A DNA stretch of 64,000 nucleotides from Rhyacophila brunnea. Lineage: Eukaryota > Arthropoda > Insecta > Trichoptera > Rhyacophilidae. Positions 49,546 to 61,083 of the stretch are shown here, piece after piece (position 1 is the first letter of the stretch; every line of letters starts with the position of its first letter). The notes under the pieces were generated by a model that was not told where the DNA came from, searched no databases, and worked only from the letters and a program-made list of their open reading frames with translations. The stretch lies in contig JAGYXB010001324.1 of NCBI GenBank assembly GCA_022495005.1, forward strand, positions 1,364,001 through 1,428,000. Direction: 5' to 3'. Position numbers and translations under genes: made by a program.

Positions 49546-50925
49546 CAACCACATATTGAGACAATAACATTATTTTTGCCAAACGCAGGATTAATCAGCA
49601 CCCATGTATTCAGTTACGGGCACTTTAGCAACTACTCCACCGAACGGTAAGTATTTGGAGCTATTTAATGTTTTTTTTTTTTTAAATGGTTTTGTTTCGC
49701 ATACTAAAGTTATCCATTATTATATTAACCTATATAATTATTAATATTTATATTAGCGCCTAACGGATACTTCGTATAGTATGTTAATTAGGGAATAAAA
49801 TTTCTGACAGAATTTTAAATTCCGGGATAAGTATTTTTTTTTAATCTCAGAATTAGACAAGAACAAGTTATAAAAAAAATGTGTTAGGGATTGCTAAAAT
49901 CATAAAACATATACAGTGATTTAGTGAAAAAAATATTTGAACATTTATCGACTCCGCAATATGGTAAAAGTTAAAAAATATTATGGTAATTTTATGACAT
50001 TTAGATATATATAATATGAATGTTTTGACAATCTATAAAATCTTAGACGAAATCCCAGAATTTAAATATTTCAATCGTGTAATTTTGGGATCAAAAATGT
50101 AATGTAAATCGTGCTACAAAACAGAAAAGAGTAAGCTGAAATATTTTGATGAAATTGATATCTAAATAGATAAATGACATATTGGAACTACGAGTTGTGA
50201 CAAAACGATTCCAATAAACTGTGTGTTACTATCATCAAATTAACGTCAATCGCAAAGGATAATGCGTGGCTGTGATCGACAACATTCACAGTTAATAGCT
50301 CCAGCCGGAACATCGATTACAGGCCGCGGAACATCGTTACAATTCGCCACGGGTGTCATTATGGTATCAATCTGAATGCCACTGGATCACGTCCTGACTA
50401 TAAATCTGCCATAATGTACGATCGATGCGAGTAGAATCTATTGACGAGTTTGTTCATTAAGTGCTCTGTATTGTATCAATAAATGATTTTCCTAACAATA
50501 TAGCCTTTCCTAAAATATACTTGATGGTAAAGTACGTGTGAAAATTAGGTTTAATATTACAATCTAATAAGTTTATTCTAAATCTAAAACGGTATTATAT
50601 TCTTATGCTATTTTTCTCTTCAATAGATTTACCGTTTAATTGTGATATTTACCTGCATGTTTATATTTTTTGATGTTTTTCGTGATTGTGTATTAATTCC
50701 TAAACGATGAAATCCAGCTCTCTTTGTTGTTAGTAAACAAGTAAAAAGCTGTAGGTTGATTGTCATTCATTTTTTTTGTATTTTTAGATTAACCGTAAAC
50801 ATGAATTTTAATTAACTTTTAGGTAATTTTATTTGTTTTTGATAATTATTTGCTTATATTGAACATACATAATTTGAACAAACCTGATGCATATTTGCAA
50901 TAGAAAAAATCATTTTTAGAAAAAA
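49546..50925. other. AT-rich non-coding DNA
   Basis: No gene was recognised. A GC-richer patch, 50260-50420, is unassigned. Confidence 0.4.
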
Positions 50926-50929
50926 TACG

Positions 50930-51003
50930 ACACCCGATCGGACTTGAAGTTGTATCCGCTGAAGTCGCGCCGGTGTGATTTTACAGTTAAGCTACGGGCA
51001 TCC
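50930..51003 (-). repeat. tRNA-like element (SINE head or tRNA pseudogene)
   Basis: On the minus strand, CCCGTAGCTTAACTGTAAAA resembles a D arm/A box and AACTTCAAGTCCGATCGGG a near-consensus B box; the outer ends pair only in part. No SINE tail was seen. A worn tRNA-derived repeat. Confidence 0.45.
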
Positions 51004-51430
51004 AACTTAATTACGACTTCTTACGTGCAATGATTACTGAATTACGTTAATAATGTTTTTGTATATTAAATCAAGGTAATTAATTACTAACTGACGTCAC
51101 GGATCACTCTAATTATTTAAATAATGATTCGTTGAATGAATGAAATAGTTTATTTGCTAATATATTATGTTTACAGTCTTAAACTGGATTGACGGTTTTT
51201 TGTGATTATCTCAAAATGAAAATGGACGTAAGTAAGATTGAAATAAATTTCAATTCTCAAATATATCTTATCAAATACATTTCAATTCATAAATAATTAT
51301 TTATATTTTAATAATACCTAGATACTTGTATGAATAAATAAATATTACATGTATGCTAATAAAAAGTGATATAAAATAGAACAGCAATGTGTATATAATA
51401 ATATTATTGTATGATTTAAAAGACAAAAGC
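51004..51430. other. AT-rich non-coding DNA
   Basis: Nothing was recognised. Confidence 0.4.
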
Positions 51431-51432
51431 TG

Positions 51433-51945
51433 ACGTATTTTCCCACGTTTTTCTTAGCTCGTATTCTTGTTTGTCCGGTGGTTGTTTATCCAGTACAAAT
51501 CTTGCAATCGATTTTTAACTAACTTCCCGACTAGCTAGACATTTGAAACCTTAAGAATATATCAGAACACGATGCCAATGCATTCTTTTAATACTTTTAA
51601 CCATCTTTAAGTAGAATTGAATTCATTTTCAGTTAATTCGGTTTTGAATAAAAAGTTATTTCGGAAGAAATCCGTAATCCAATCCACTATTATTGGTTGC
51701 TAAGAGGTCGGTCTTAGCAACTTAATTATTAATATATACGTGCGTTACTATGGAAATAAAAATGACATTTCAGTATTCTATATTAATTTGTTTGTTTGTT
51801 GCAAAAGAGCAAAAAAATGATTTGTTGACAATTGCCTTATTTGTCCTAAATTATTAATACATAGAAATGTCAAGTTTATATGATTCAACAGAAAATTTAA
51901 AAACTTGGTATATAAAAAGTTCTTTTTATCTTGTATTTATTAACG
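51433..51945 (-). repeat. Dispersed repeat family B, copy 2 (inverted)
   Basis: The reverse complement aligns with 37135-37600 from the ACAAGATAAAAAG landmark through GCAACGCACGTATATATTAA and CGTGTTCTGATATATTC to GGACAAACAAGAATACGA. Indels are small. The longer span reflects extra sequence between about 51785 and 51860 that copy 1 lacks. No family assignment. Confidence 0.75.
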
Positions 51946-52005
51946 TATTTTCTGTAGCGCTTCAAGTTATAAAAATTACTAAGTAGTTAATTTTGTCGCA
52001 ATTAG

Positions 52006-52085
52006 ATACGGTGCATATGGCTCAATTGATAAAGCACTTTGACAAGAATTCTGGATGCAGATTCGAGTCCTGGTGAGCACCGTAT
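52006..52085 (+). repeat. tRNA-like element with intact acceptor-type stem
   Basis: The ends ATACGGTGC (52006-52014) and GCACCGTAT (52077-52085) pair perfectly over 9 bp. Between them lie TGGCTCAATTGATAAAGCA, a standard D arm/A box, and AGATTCGAGTCCTGG, a near-perfect B box. The T stem pairs poorly, so a functional tRNA is unlikely. It may be a tRNA pseudogene or a young SINE head. The 80-nt length fits. Confidence 0.5.
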
Positions 52086-52261
52086 ATTTTTCAAAGAGAT
52101 TGTATATAGAGTAGGTATATATATATGTGAGGTGTTTTCAAATTATGTAAGTATTTAAAAATATCAGTCCATATTACTGGTGTACAATTATATTTATGTT
52201 ATATTATACAAAATATATTATGTTATATTTTAGGACAATGTAAATTTCATTACCAATCTTA

Positions 52262-52360
52262 GTTGAATTCTTCAATCCACGTATATTATAATATACTATG
52301 TCCAATTTCACTTTGCGTGACTCAATTTTCAGGTTTAAATAAATCAAAAGCGTGACAAAA
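52262..52360 (-). mobile_element. Possible N-terminal endonuclease fragment of a Jockey/CR1-like LINE
   Basis: The minus strand reads VKLDIVYYNIRGLKNSTKIG, which resembles the start of the apurinic endonuclease domain of Jockey/CR1-type ORF2 (lkIlYyNvRGLrtK...). The conserved asparagine of YYN and the RGL are present. Nothing downstream continues the domain. Short, so uncertain. Confidence 0.4.
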
Positions 52361-52479
52361 TAATATTCAAAAAGCGAACACAAGACGATTCTCAAAATAT
52401 AAAAGGCAGAGGGACAGATAACAATATTAGTAATGCCAATTGGGAGGGCAGTAACCATGCTTAATGAAATCGCTTCGGA

Positions 52480-52760
52480 TATTGATATATTCCACTTACG
52501 TGAGGGTGAATTTAGGTGGACGTTGTTTTATAAGTTTTTAAGATAGGGTTTATCGAAGTTCACTCTGTGTGCTTCCATCTACTTTTATTTTGTTACTTAT
52601 TTAATTTATTTTCTTATTTTATTACTTTTTCTCTGTATTTTAATTTTTTTTTTTATTATTAACACTTATTTTATGTCATGTCGTGAACGCTTTGAATTAA
52701 TAATTTGTTATGTTCATTATATGTAAAATAAATAAATTTGATTTGATTTGATTTGATTGA
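52480..52760 (+). mobile_element. LINE 3' untranslated end with (TTTGA)n tail
   Basis: A T-rich segment is followed by TAAAATAAATAAA and then about five TTTGA/TTGAT units ending at 52759. This is the standard 3' tail of several insect CR1/Jockey-like LINEs. The orientation is opposite to the endonuclease-like fragment just upstream, so they are separate insertions or an inverted copy. Confidence 0.5.
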
Positions 52761-53418
52761 ATATTTCCAGCCTGTTTTTTATAAGCAGTCAAGATAAACG
52801 AGCTTCTTTTCGTGCTCTGATGTCAGCACTATTTCAATTATTTGAAGCGTGAAAATAAGTGTTTTTTTCTTTGACCGGTTAAGAGAGACTTCTGTGTAAG
52901 ATAACATACTTTGAAGAGTTTCAGAAACATGACAAAGAAGACAATAGCGTAATTGAATATTACTACAGAATATTAAAATGTACGTAAACGTGCATATTAC
53001 AGTGAGAAAGTTATTAAAATTGAACATCTCTATTCGTATAATAATAAATAAATCTCGTAATTTTATAATTGATAATTAAATTTAGTAATAACTGTAAAAC
53101 GATAGACGGATATAATTTTAGTATGGCATTAATTTCGATGTTAATTTTTTTTTTTTAGTACCGTTTCTCTTTTAGATGCGGCAAAGTCAGGTGTAGACAC
53201 AAAAAAATGCATTAGGAAGGTCCATTTCGAAAAAGTATCCATATAGTTTTTTATTGATTTTTAAGGCGGCGGGAAGGGGTGTATTAACAAAATATAGCAG
53301 CAGGTGCCACTGACTCCCACTTAGCAGCTTATCGTCGCTTCAACCGCGGAGCCCCCTGCCAGACTTTACGGGTACATTCCCCATACCCAGATACTTCGAA
53401 CTTTTAGTATAGCGACGA

Positions 53419-53530
53419 ATACCTGGTCTGCAACTACTATGAGTACAGTTCCACTGTCGTATAATGCCTACATTTACAGCCAAATCATCCGGGTCACGAA
53501 TGTCACGATCCTCAGTTATGAGATCCTGAC
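53419..53530 (-). CDS. Candidate isolated exon of unknown gene
   Basis: On the minus strand a strong polypyrimidine acceptor, TTCTTTTTTTTCATCGTCAG, precedes an open segment reading DLITEDRDIRDPDDLAVNVG, IIRQWNCTHSSCRPG. A possible donor (CAG|GTATTC) lies near 53419; otherwise the frame runs on to a stop at 53340. It is GC-richer than its flanks, other frames are closed early, and it has balanced amino-acid use with two cysteines. No family was recognised. It may be a host exon or transposon relic. Confidence 0.3.
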
Positions 53531-53561
53531 GATGAAAAAAAAGAAATGATGTTTTATTCAC

Positions 53562-54225
53562 CTAAATAATTTAAATTGTTTCGTTCCTGACGTGGGGTTA
53601 GTCGTAACTGTTACAATGAGTGCTATTTTTAACAGCACCTTTGTTGACTGTGTTGACTTTTAGAGCGAGATAGTTATGACAGTTTAGACGGCTAACTTAT
53701 TGTAACAATTATAATACCTCAATATAAAATATGATAAACAACCCTCGATAGCCGCTGATAGTGGCCGATAGCAGTCTTGTATATTGAATAGATGTGCAGG
53801 GGGCAGTGATGAGAGACGAGGGAAAATGAGAATATTAAATACCCCCATAGTCTGAAAAAAATATTTCACTCAGGCAACGGGAATTGAGATCATGACGTAT
53901 AATATCACAAGCTAAATTTGCTACTTCTGTGATATTTATAAGGTTTCTTGAAACATAAAATGGATTCGTAGATTCTGTATTTCAGGAAAAAAAGTAGGCT
54001 TTACAGTTATTTCTTTTCACTTTGTATTTATTTCTTGGACAATAACATTTGTAACGTGTAATCCCGTTACCTGAGAAAATACTAACTTCACGTTTCTATT
54101 AAGTCCAGACAATATGTGTTGATTACGTAAAAGTATAAAATTTATTGCGGTCAGGTTTTCGCAGTTAAGTAGTCGCTATCTTTCTATGTGCTTTTTCTCT
54201 GGACGATTTCATACTTAATCGTCTA
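53562..54225. other. Non-coding DNA
   Basis: Nothing was recognised; moderately AT-rich. Confidence 0.4.
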
Positions 54226-54229
54226 GGGC

Positions 54230-54265
54230 AGTATTTCTCAACCTATTTTAGCCTGTGGACGTCTT
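54230..54265 (+). mobile_element. Possible hAT-type left terminus
   Basis: CAGTATTTCTCAACC followed by ATTTTAGCCTGTGGACG resembles the widespread hAT terminus CAGTGxTTCTCAACCxTTTT. No matching inverted right end was found within the next few kilobases, so it may be a solo end or chance. Confidence 0.35.
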
Positions 54266-54269
54266 TTGA

Positions 54270-57200
54270 TTCTAATATTCTTCTGTACCCAGCCATAATA
54301 GTTGATCGAAAAAAAACATCTTAAATTGAACCGTTTATTTCAAAATAACAAAATAGAATTTGCCAAACATACATACCTAATATATTGTGTAATATAGTGA
54401 TGTTATTTATTAGTGTGATCCTTGTGATTAATGAAAACTACCAAGTTTTTCTAATGTTGTCAGTGACAAATAAAGATTACCACTATAAACTACATCAATA
54501 GGGTTACGAGCTTTTGATAGAAGATGAATAATTTGACCAAGTGAAGATTTAACAAGATAAGATGTGGTAAAATCAATACACTATAAATTAATTAATCTTA
54601 GAGCTGTGAAAATTTTCTCGCTATATAAAACGTAGCCAAAGAATATCTTTGTTATTGTTATTGTTATGTAATGTTTGACATTTCCGATAAAGCAATAAAA
54701 CAAAATTAAGTTTCACCAAATATTATCCTACATATTGGATAAAAAAAAATAACTAAACAAATAATCATAATAACTATATTTTATTGGGTAAATAATATTA
54801 AAATTGAAATGTAGTTACAGTATTTTGACAGTTAAATATATTTTATTATCTCAGCTTTTGTAGTCTCCTAATGAATAACTTTTTGATATAATATCAACTA
54901 AATTACTGAGAAAAAAGAAACATTATTTCAGTAAATATAATAATATGAGACTTTTTATACTGTAGAGTTCACCTTTTACCTGATACATTTCACACAGCGG
55001 GCGCATCACGCAGCATAACAACGTTCAGTTTATACTGAGCATATCTTAGGACTCCAGGCCTTGTTTACTTTACACTAGTATTTGCTTCACAGTACAAAGT
55101 ATTGTATCACCTAAGGGTTTCAAATTATACAACATTGCAGCAAAAAGTAGCTTTAGACGGGTAAATATTATTTAGTATAAATAGACCAACGTATCTGCGA
55201 GTAACTTGAGTGTTTTGGGTGAATTATCATATATTCGTATAAATATAAATATAAATCATCCAAATAGAAAAATAAAAAAAATATAAAAATTAAAAAATAA
55301 AAGAAGACAGCTTGGAAACATACATATTACAAAAATATTAAACATCCAAAGATAATCGCCAATATTAACGGAATTAAAAATAATACCACAAATGGATAGT
55401 TTTTATTTTCAAAGAATTAATTTTGGCATGATTAAGAAGTGTACATATTGTAGCCTAAATTGATGGTTGAGGGTTATAGTCTGATTCGGTAAAAAAACAA
55501 AAATGTTTGTTAGATGTTCCAAATTATGTAATTTTAATTTAAAATATCTTGTATTATCCGTTGAATAAAAATAATAATTTAATTATATCTATCTATATCT
55601 GCAAGTATGGTAAACAATTATAATCGCTGTATTATGGATTCATTCATGAAGTGGGAAGGTACTAAACGTACCTACATATTGTTATAGGTCGGTCAATAGA
55701 TATTCACATTACATTAGGTCCAGAGTTTTTGTGTTCTTATCTGTTCAGAAGGTACAAAAACAATACCAAAAACATTCTCTCTAAAAAGCTGCAGCAACTT
55801 GATTTGTGGTTAAATGGCTTTTTAGAAGTAAAAAGAGGATTTTTTTAGAACATCCGCTTTTAAAAACCGTAATATTTACCTTTGTAGTGAATTCAAAATT
55901 TATGTGAGCCTTTGTGTTTTTTATTATGCTTTTCTGAGTGGTTGGGCTGAAAATAAGCTCTGCATTGTTTTATTTACATAAATATTACCTACATCCACTT
56001 AAAATTCATAGTGTTTTCTATCGTGCCAAGCTTGATATACGCTAAGAATGGCGTGATGTTCTCCGAAATTGTAAAGGCATAAAACGCCTAGCGAATAGGT
56101 ACCGTAATATATTGTAGTCGTGGAAATCCTTGGCTATAAAATCCTGCCAACTGTATTTTTATTGGCTTTCACCTCTACTGTAACTGCTATAAAGTGTCAC
56201 CAAGAGTGGAAGGGGTCACAGTTTATTTTCACAACGTTGATAACAATGTTCTAATTTCAATGTAGTAAACCTCACGATGAGACTTCAGCTATCTTTTCTA
56301 TTAATTATATATTTCATACATTTTTTTGTACCTACGTATTTTTCAGTGTGATCGTATTGTGAAAATTTGAAAACACTTTTTTCAATTTTCAATTCTCTAG
56401 CACCGACACAATAGATAGCTGACTACTGAGTTGGAACAATCTATTTTTACAATCTGTTTTTAGTGTTTTTGTATAAAACATAGATAGCGTCAATATCTAT
56501 AGAAATAATCTAAAAAGAAATTGCTTATTACATATTGCTATAGCATATATATTATAGAATGAACACGTGTGCCATAAATCCTGTTTGATGAATATTGTGG
56601 TTACATTTGTTTAACAAAGTTACTTACATATATCATAAAAAAACTAACATACGAGTAAAATTCTTCAAAGTGGCAACAATTGTTAATTAAATTGAGTGAC
56701 AGTATATCATGGCATAACATACGTATATATTAATAAAGCTCAACACGGGGTTTTCTCACTTAGGTGTGTATTGTCAATAATTGATAAAAACACACATTTT
56801 CTATATTTGAGTTTAAAGTCTATGTTTGCGTCTAAAGTGGAACATATCGATATCATGTAACGCCTAAAAATCATATTCTAGTCAATTTAGTGGACGGTAT
56901 TTGGTGGCATTCGTGGATATCTGAGCCGGTTGTTTGAAAATAAGGCAGGCTAGGGATAGATTCTTACAATGTATCCTAAGCATGTTGCAGAGCCAGGCTA
57001 AATGTAGAATATTCACACTGCAAGTGACCAGAGGCTGCATGACCGGATTTTATATCTCCTCGATACTGACAAAGTCACACTAAAATATAGACTTGCAATG
57101 ACTCGCTACCCTAAAATAACACATTCAGAATTCAAGCATCGATCAAGGGGCGTTTGAGTATGTTCGAATAAAATTAATTCTTTGTCCAAAGATAGATTCG

Positions 57201-57735
57201 ATTAAGGCTTAAAGATAATAAAAAAATAAGTTTTAAAAATAGTTAACGAATTTATTTACGGGCTTTTAGTTAAAAAATCTAGAAATTAGTAATATCAAAT
57301 TAAAGATCAATGTTGATAATAAGCCTGAATAAAAAAAAACGGTTAAAATTAATCTATGTATAAAGTCAGAAAATATCACTACAAAGACAAATCCACATGT
57401 TGTATATATCTTTTTACAATATGCAAAATTTAGGTAGAATGTTGGTTAATATTAAATATAAATATAATGTATTCAACCGAAAATGTATTTATTTATTAAG
57501 TAATGACTCTTCTGATGCCAAGTATATTGATTGGACAAATCGGGAGATCATTTTTAATATTAATGATATAAATATTTTTCTTCTGAAATCGTTTGTTTGA
57601 AATAATACACAACACTTTAAAAAATAGCCGATATAGAGGTATATCCTGTCAAATCTTAAACGGACGATTATTAATTTTTATTTATAAGAAGGTATTACTA
57701 TTAAATTATTTACAGCAGTTTATATTCTAGTACTT
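54270..57735. other. AT-rich non-coding DNA, possibly intron
   Basis: No gene, RNA or defined repeat was recognised. If the receptor gene at 57738 continues downstream on the minus strand, this is its intron. Confidence 0.4.
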
Positions 57736-57737
57736 AC

Positions 57738-57952
57738 GTGTTGTAAATGAATGGTCCCACCAGTCAGTCTTGCAAAGATATGCTTTCAAGTCGGTCGCAG
57801 TCCTTCCTACGATGACAACTGGTGGCGCCACCAAGGTTCTGATCACGAGGAAAACGCTGAATACGGCCACAATGACACCGAGTCTCTTCAAGAGATTCAG
57901 ATCTGTTATTTTAACAGCCTTGGCTGACCTCACTCTGAATATCACCGATATC
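57738..57952 (-). CDS. Exon of a GPR158/CG31760-like class C orphan GPCR
   Basis: The exon is 215 bp. The acceptor is TTTTTATTTCAG|GATATC (exon starts at 57952) and the donor is ACAACAC|GTAAGT (exon ends at 57738). One base completes a codon at the start and one is left over at the end, so it is phase-symmetric. It encodes 71 full codons with words VRSAKAVKITDLNLLKRLGV (end of TM3/second intracellular loop), then IVAVFSVFLVIRTLVAPPVV (TM4), then IVGRTATDLKAYLCKTDWWD and HSFTT (second extracellular loop, with the disulphide cysteine). This pattern is what I recall of the seven-helix core of the GPR158/GPR179 family and the insect CG31760 orthologue, membrane receptors for which no G-protein ligand is established in insects. 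Neighbouring exons were not found. The call rests on recall, not a search. Confidence 0.75.
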
Positions 57953-59280
57953 CTGAAATAAAAATATGAGAGTTAATACATATTATATTCACAAATACCA
58001 AAAAATCTGTCCGCTGTAACTATATTTTATGAATACAAAAATGATACCTACCTCAGTTATTTACCTGTACCTATTTATTATTATAAATACATATTTTATT
58101 ACAAAACATGAAAATTACAAAGTAAAATTAGTCTTGTTAAGCAACAAATGAGAAATTAATGAAGCACCGAATAAGAATTAATTACGAACATTATTTTATA
58201 TAATATTGTAATATTGCACAATGGATATTGATTGGGAAAGTTTTTAAGTATCTATCTACTCTGTTTACATTTTTCCGAGAAGTTCCTCTAACAATACCCT
58301 TATTAAAAGCTTCAAAAGGGATTTTTTTCCAAATTCAAGATTAATTTATGTAATACATTATTGCTCTCCATATTTAACATATTAAGCTCAAATTACTCTT
58401 AAAATTAGATCCCTAAAAATATCTAATTATATTGTCATTCTGTTATCGAAATATTAAAATAATAATCTACTTGTATAATTATTAATAATCAGTTATTTTT
58501 TCATTATACTTAGCACACTGATAATACTGAGAGTAATAATTAGTGACAATGATTTGTGATGCGTACTATCATTATTCATTAGCCATCATATTGTTATTTA
58601 ATTAAGTTTAGAAGCATCATGTAAAGGAAAGTCAAAAGTAATTTTGTATGGTACTAAGTAACAACGCCGTGCTTTAATCTGACACACGTTCTCAAAAATA
58701 TATTATATAATAACAATGCGGAAATCGGTGAGTTATCACATTAACTAGTAATAACATTTCAACTAATATCGTGTCAAAACTTCTCACTTATCTACCCCTG
58801 CACTAACACTATTAAAATGTGTGAAAATTTGAAATTATGCATGAATATTATTTAATTATATTAATTTAAGGGATAATAATAATTAATTACCATCGATGGT
58901 AATATACTCAAAGACTCTCTTTCCATTATGATATCGCTCTTATTATCACATTCAAGAACGCACATTTGTTGATTGTCTGATACATATAATTTGATTTAAT
59001 CACATCAAAGAGAGCTTTCCCTTAATTGGTACATCTTTTAAAAAAATTGACACATCCAAAAATATCGTATATTAAATATATAATAACATCTATCCACAAA
59101 AAAGATAACGCAGTCGATAATATAGATCACTGCAGTAAGACTCACTGAGTTAGAATTTTAAAGTTTGTTGAATTTGAACAATTAAACGATAGAAATCAAT
59201 TAAATCAGTTTGGTGTAAATAATTATTTTTACTCCACATGACATATACACTATCCATAAACTCCCATAAAACTTAAATGT
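57953..59280. other. AT-rich DNA upstream of the receptor exon, likely intron
   Basis: It starts with the polypyrimidine acceptor of the receptor exon. Otherwise it is AT-rich with no coding or repeat signal recognised. Confidence 0.4.
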
Positions 59281-59324
59281 AGTCCATAACATAACTACAA
59301 AATGGCGACTCACGTAAAATGGAT

Positions 59325-59385
59325 ACTACAAATTGGTACCCCCTAAATTTAATAAACAGCTACAAATTGGTGACCCCGACGTGAC
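59325..59385 (+). mobile_element. LTR-retrotransposon remnant: LTR end and primer-binding-site-like motif
   Basis: TGGTGACCCCGACGTGAC at 59368-59385 matches the style of tRNA primer-binding sites that follow the 5' LTR of insect retrotransposons (TGG plus complement of a tRNA 3' end). Just before it is AATAAACAGCTACAAAT, plausible as an LTR end with its poly(A) signal. CTACAAATTGGT occurs twice, 33 bp apart (about 59330 and 59360). No gag or pol follows. A short relic. Confidence 0.4.
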
Positions 59386-60020
59386 AGCAACATTTATAAA
59401 GACCTATACTAATACATATTATTCTTGAGCTATGTCAAAAAATCATTTCCTAGTCGTTCATATACTATAATTTCCTATTTACTATTATATAAAAATGTTC
59501 AAATTATAAAAAAAGTAATGTACTTTACTGGGCTTGAATAAAAAGTAGTACTTATTAGAATTTAATAATATAAAAAAAATCATTACTATATGCTTAGGTA
59601 TTATCAAAATAGTTTTTTAAATTATGGTTTCTCTATAAAATCGCTGAACCATTCTAATACTTTTTTTCAAAAAATGAAGGACTATAATATATCTCATTTG
59701 AGAGTTTGTTTTGTAAATTTGGGTTCGCAAAGATTCCTTTTTATCTTATTTTCATATATTTCGCTCCAATTTTATATATATATAATGTTTGGGTTGGGCA
59801 TGATAGATTTTAATTCATGTACATTGAGAATCTATGTATGACTGTTATTTGAATATACTACTTGCAGAAAAGGCTGTTATTATTAATAAATTATTATACT
59901 TATAGATTATATTACATTGCATATAAAACGTGACATGTTGAATAAATAAATATCGACGAATGCAAATTATCTACCTGCCCGTTTACCTTTATTGAGAATT
60001 TATTGTAAACTTTTATATAA
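59386..60020. other. AT-rich non-coding DNA
   Basis: The frame at 59590-59841 is aromatic-rich low-complexity, without motifs. Nothing was recognised. Confidence 0.4.
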
Positions 60021-60212
60021 ATGAAAATTATTATTATTGTAGTGTTAGTTTGCCTTTTGATTATAAATGTCCTAAGTATGCTGATAGGTCACAAAAATAC
60101 ATTTGATAGAAACTGGGAGATTGAGTTGAAGAACTACTGTAGAATTTATTATGTATACAATTACTTATTAAATCACCAAATAAAGATTTTGAAGAGAATT
60201 CTAGTGAATTAA
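60021..60212 (+). CDS. Hypothetical small ORF with signal-peptide-like start
   Basis: The 63-codon frame begins MKIIIIVVLVCLLIINVLSM, a lysine followed by a long hydrophobic run as in secretory signal peptides. A polar segment with one cysteine and a basic end (IKILKRILVN) follow. No family is recognised. AT-rich DNA readily yields hydrophobic frames, so chance is likely. No promoter or poly(A) signal was defined. Confidence 0.2.
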   Translation: MKIIIIVVLVCLLIINVLSMLIGHKNTFDRNWEIELKNYCRIYYVYNYLLNHQIKILKRILVN

Positions 60213-60770
60213 TTATCTTCACACAGGTAAATAAATAATATACAAAGAACAAGATATAATTAAATTTCACACTAAGAAGAAGAAAATAGTATGCTCGATT
60301 ATATTATATAGAAATAATATAGTACATAATATGTGTATGAGAGTTCATTAAAAATACAATTTTATTTATTGTGCATGTTAATGAAAAATTGTTTTAAATA
60401 TTAAAAAAATATATGACTATGTCTACAAAATATGTAATTTTGAAGGATTGTATCAACCAAAAAATTAATGTCCCTTTAGGGGTCAGACACACTGCAGTTG
60501 CAGAGCGTCAACGTAGGTCTTACTCGATTCCAAATGCATCTGATTGGAATGTACAGTTGGATAAAAAAATCTATTCTCACTAAGTTACTAAATTTTAGGC
60601 ATTGAACCAATACTTAAAATGCATCTTGTACAAAACACCAGTTGTTACTTAAACTACTTTTTATTTAATGAATAGGACATAAAATTTATGGAAGCGTGCT
60701 GGGTTTATTTCATCAGAGAAAAGTCCATAGTATCTTCAGATTCTTCAATGAAAATTAATCAAGATGTAGT
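60213..60770. other. AT-rich non-coding DNA
   Basis: It has one GC-richer patch at 60484-60560 (GGGGTCAGACACACTGCAGT), possibly a worn transposon end. Otherwise nothing was recognised. Confidence 0.35.
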
Positions 60771-60774
60771 AAGA

Positions 60775-61025
60775 GATAGAAAAACGAGCTCTGCATTTTC
60801 CACACATCGTATAGTTAAGCCATTTTAGATGCCCGGACCATGTAAATAACATGGATGAGTTAAGCAAAAGAAAGAAACTGACATTTGGGAAGTCTGAAGG
60901 TAGACGAAAACTAGGTTTACCTGGCACAAGTATAGAGTTGCATTTTAAGACATCAAAAATTAGAGAGAAATGGCTTTGGACAAACCTAGATGGAGGCAGA
61001 TGCTGTCGTAGTCCAATATTAATAT
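60775..61025 (+). pseudogene. LINE reverse transcriptase C-terminal relic with frameshift
   Basis: One frame reads MDELSKRKKLTFGKSEGRRK, LGLPGTSIELHFKTSKIREK, and the next frame continues MALDKPRWRQMLS. This matches the LINE ending (GHVxRM...GRRxxGRPxxRWxxxxxxDLKxLxIRxWRxxALDRxxWRxxL). A frameshift at about 60970 separates IREK from ALDKPRW. Upstream, decayed words before 60850 (FRCPDHV-like) match the GHV part. Not functional. Confidence 0.6.
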
Positions 61026-61060
61026 ATAGTTAATATATTAATATGTAGCGTCAGGAAGAA

Positions 61061-61083
61061 CCTATATATATATATATATATAG
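61061..61083. repeat. (TA)n microsatellite
   Basis: About ten TA units abut the left end of the hAT-like element. Confidence 0.9.
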
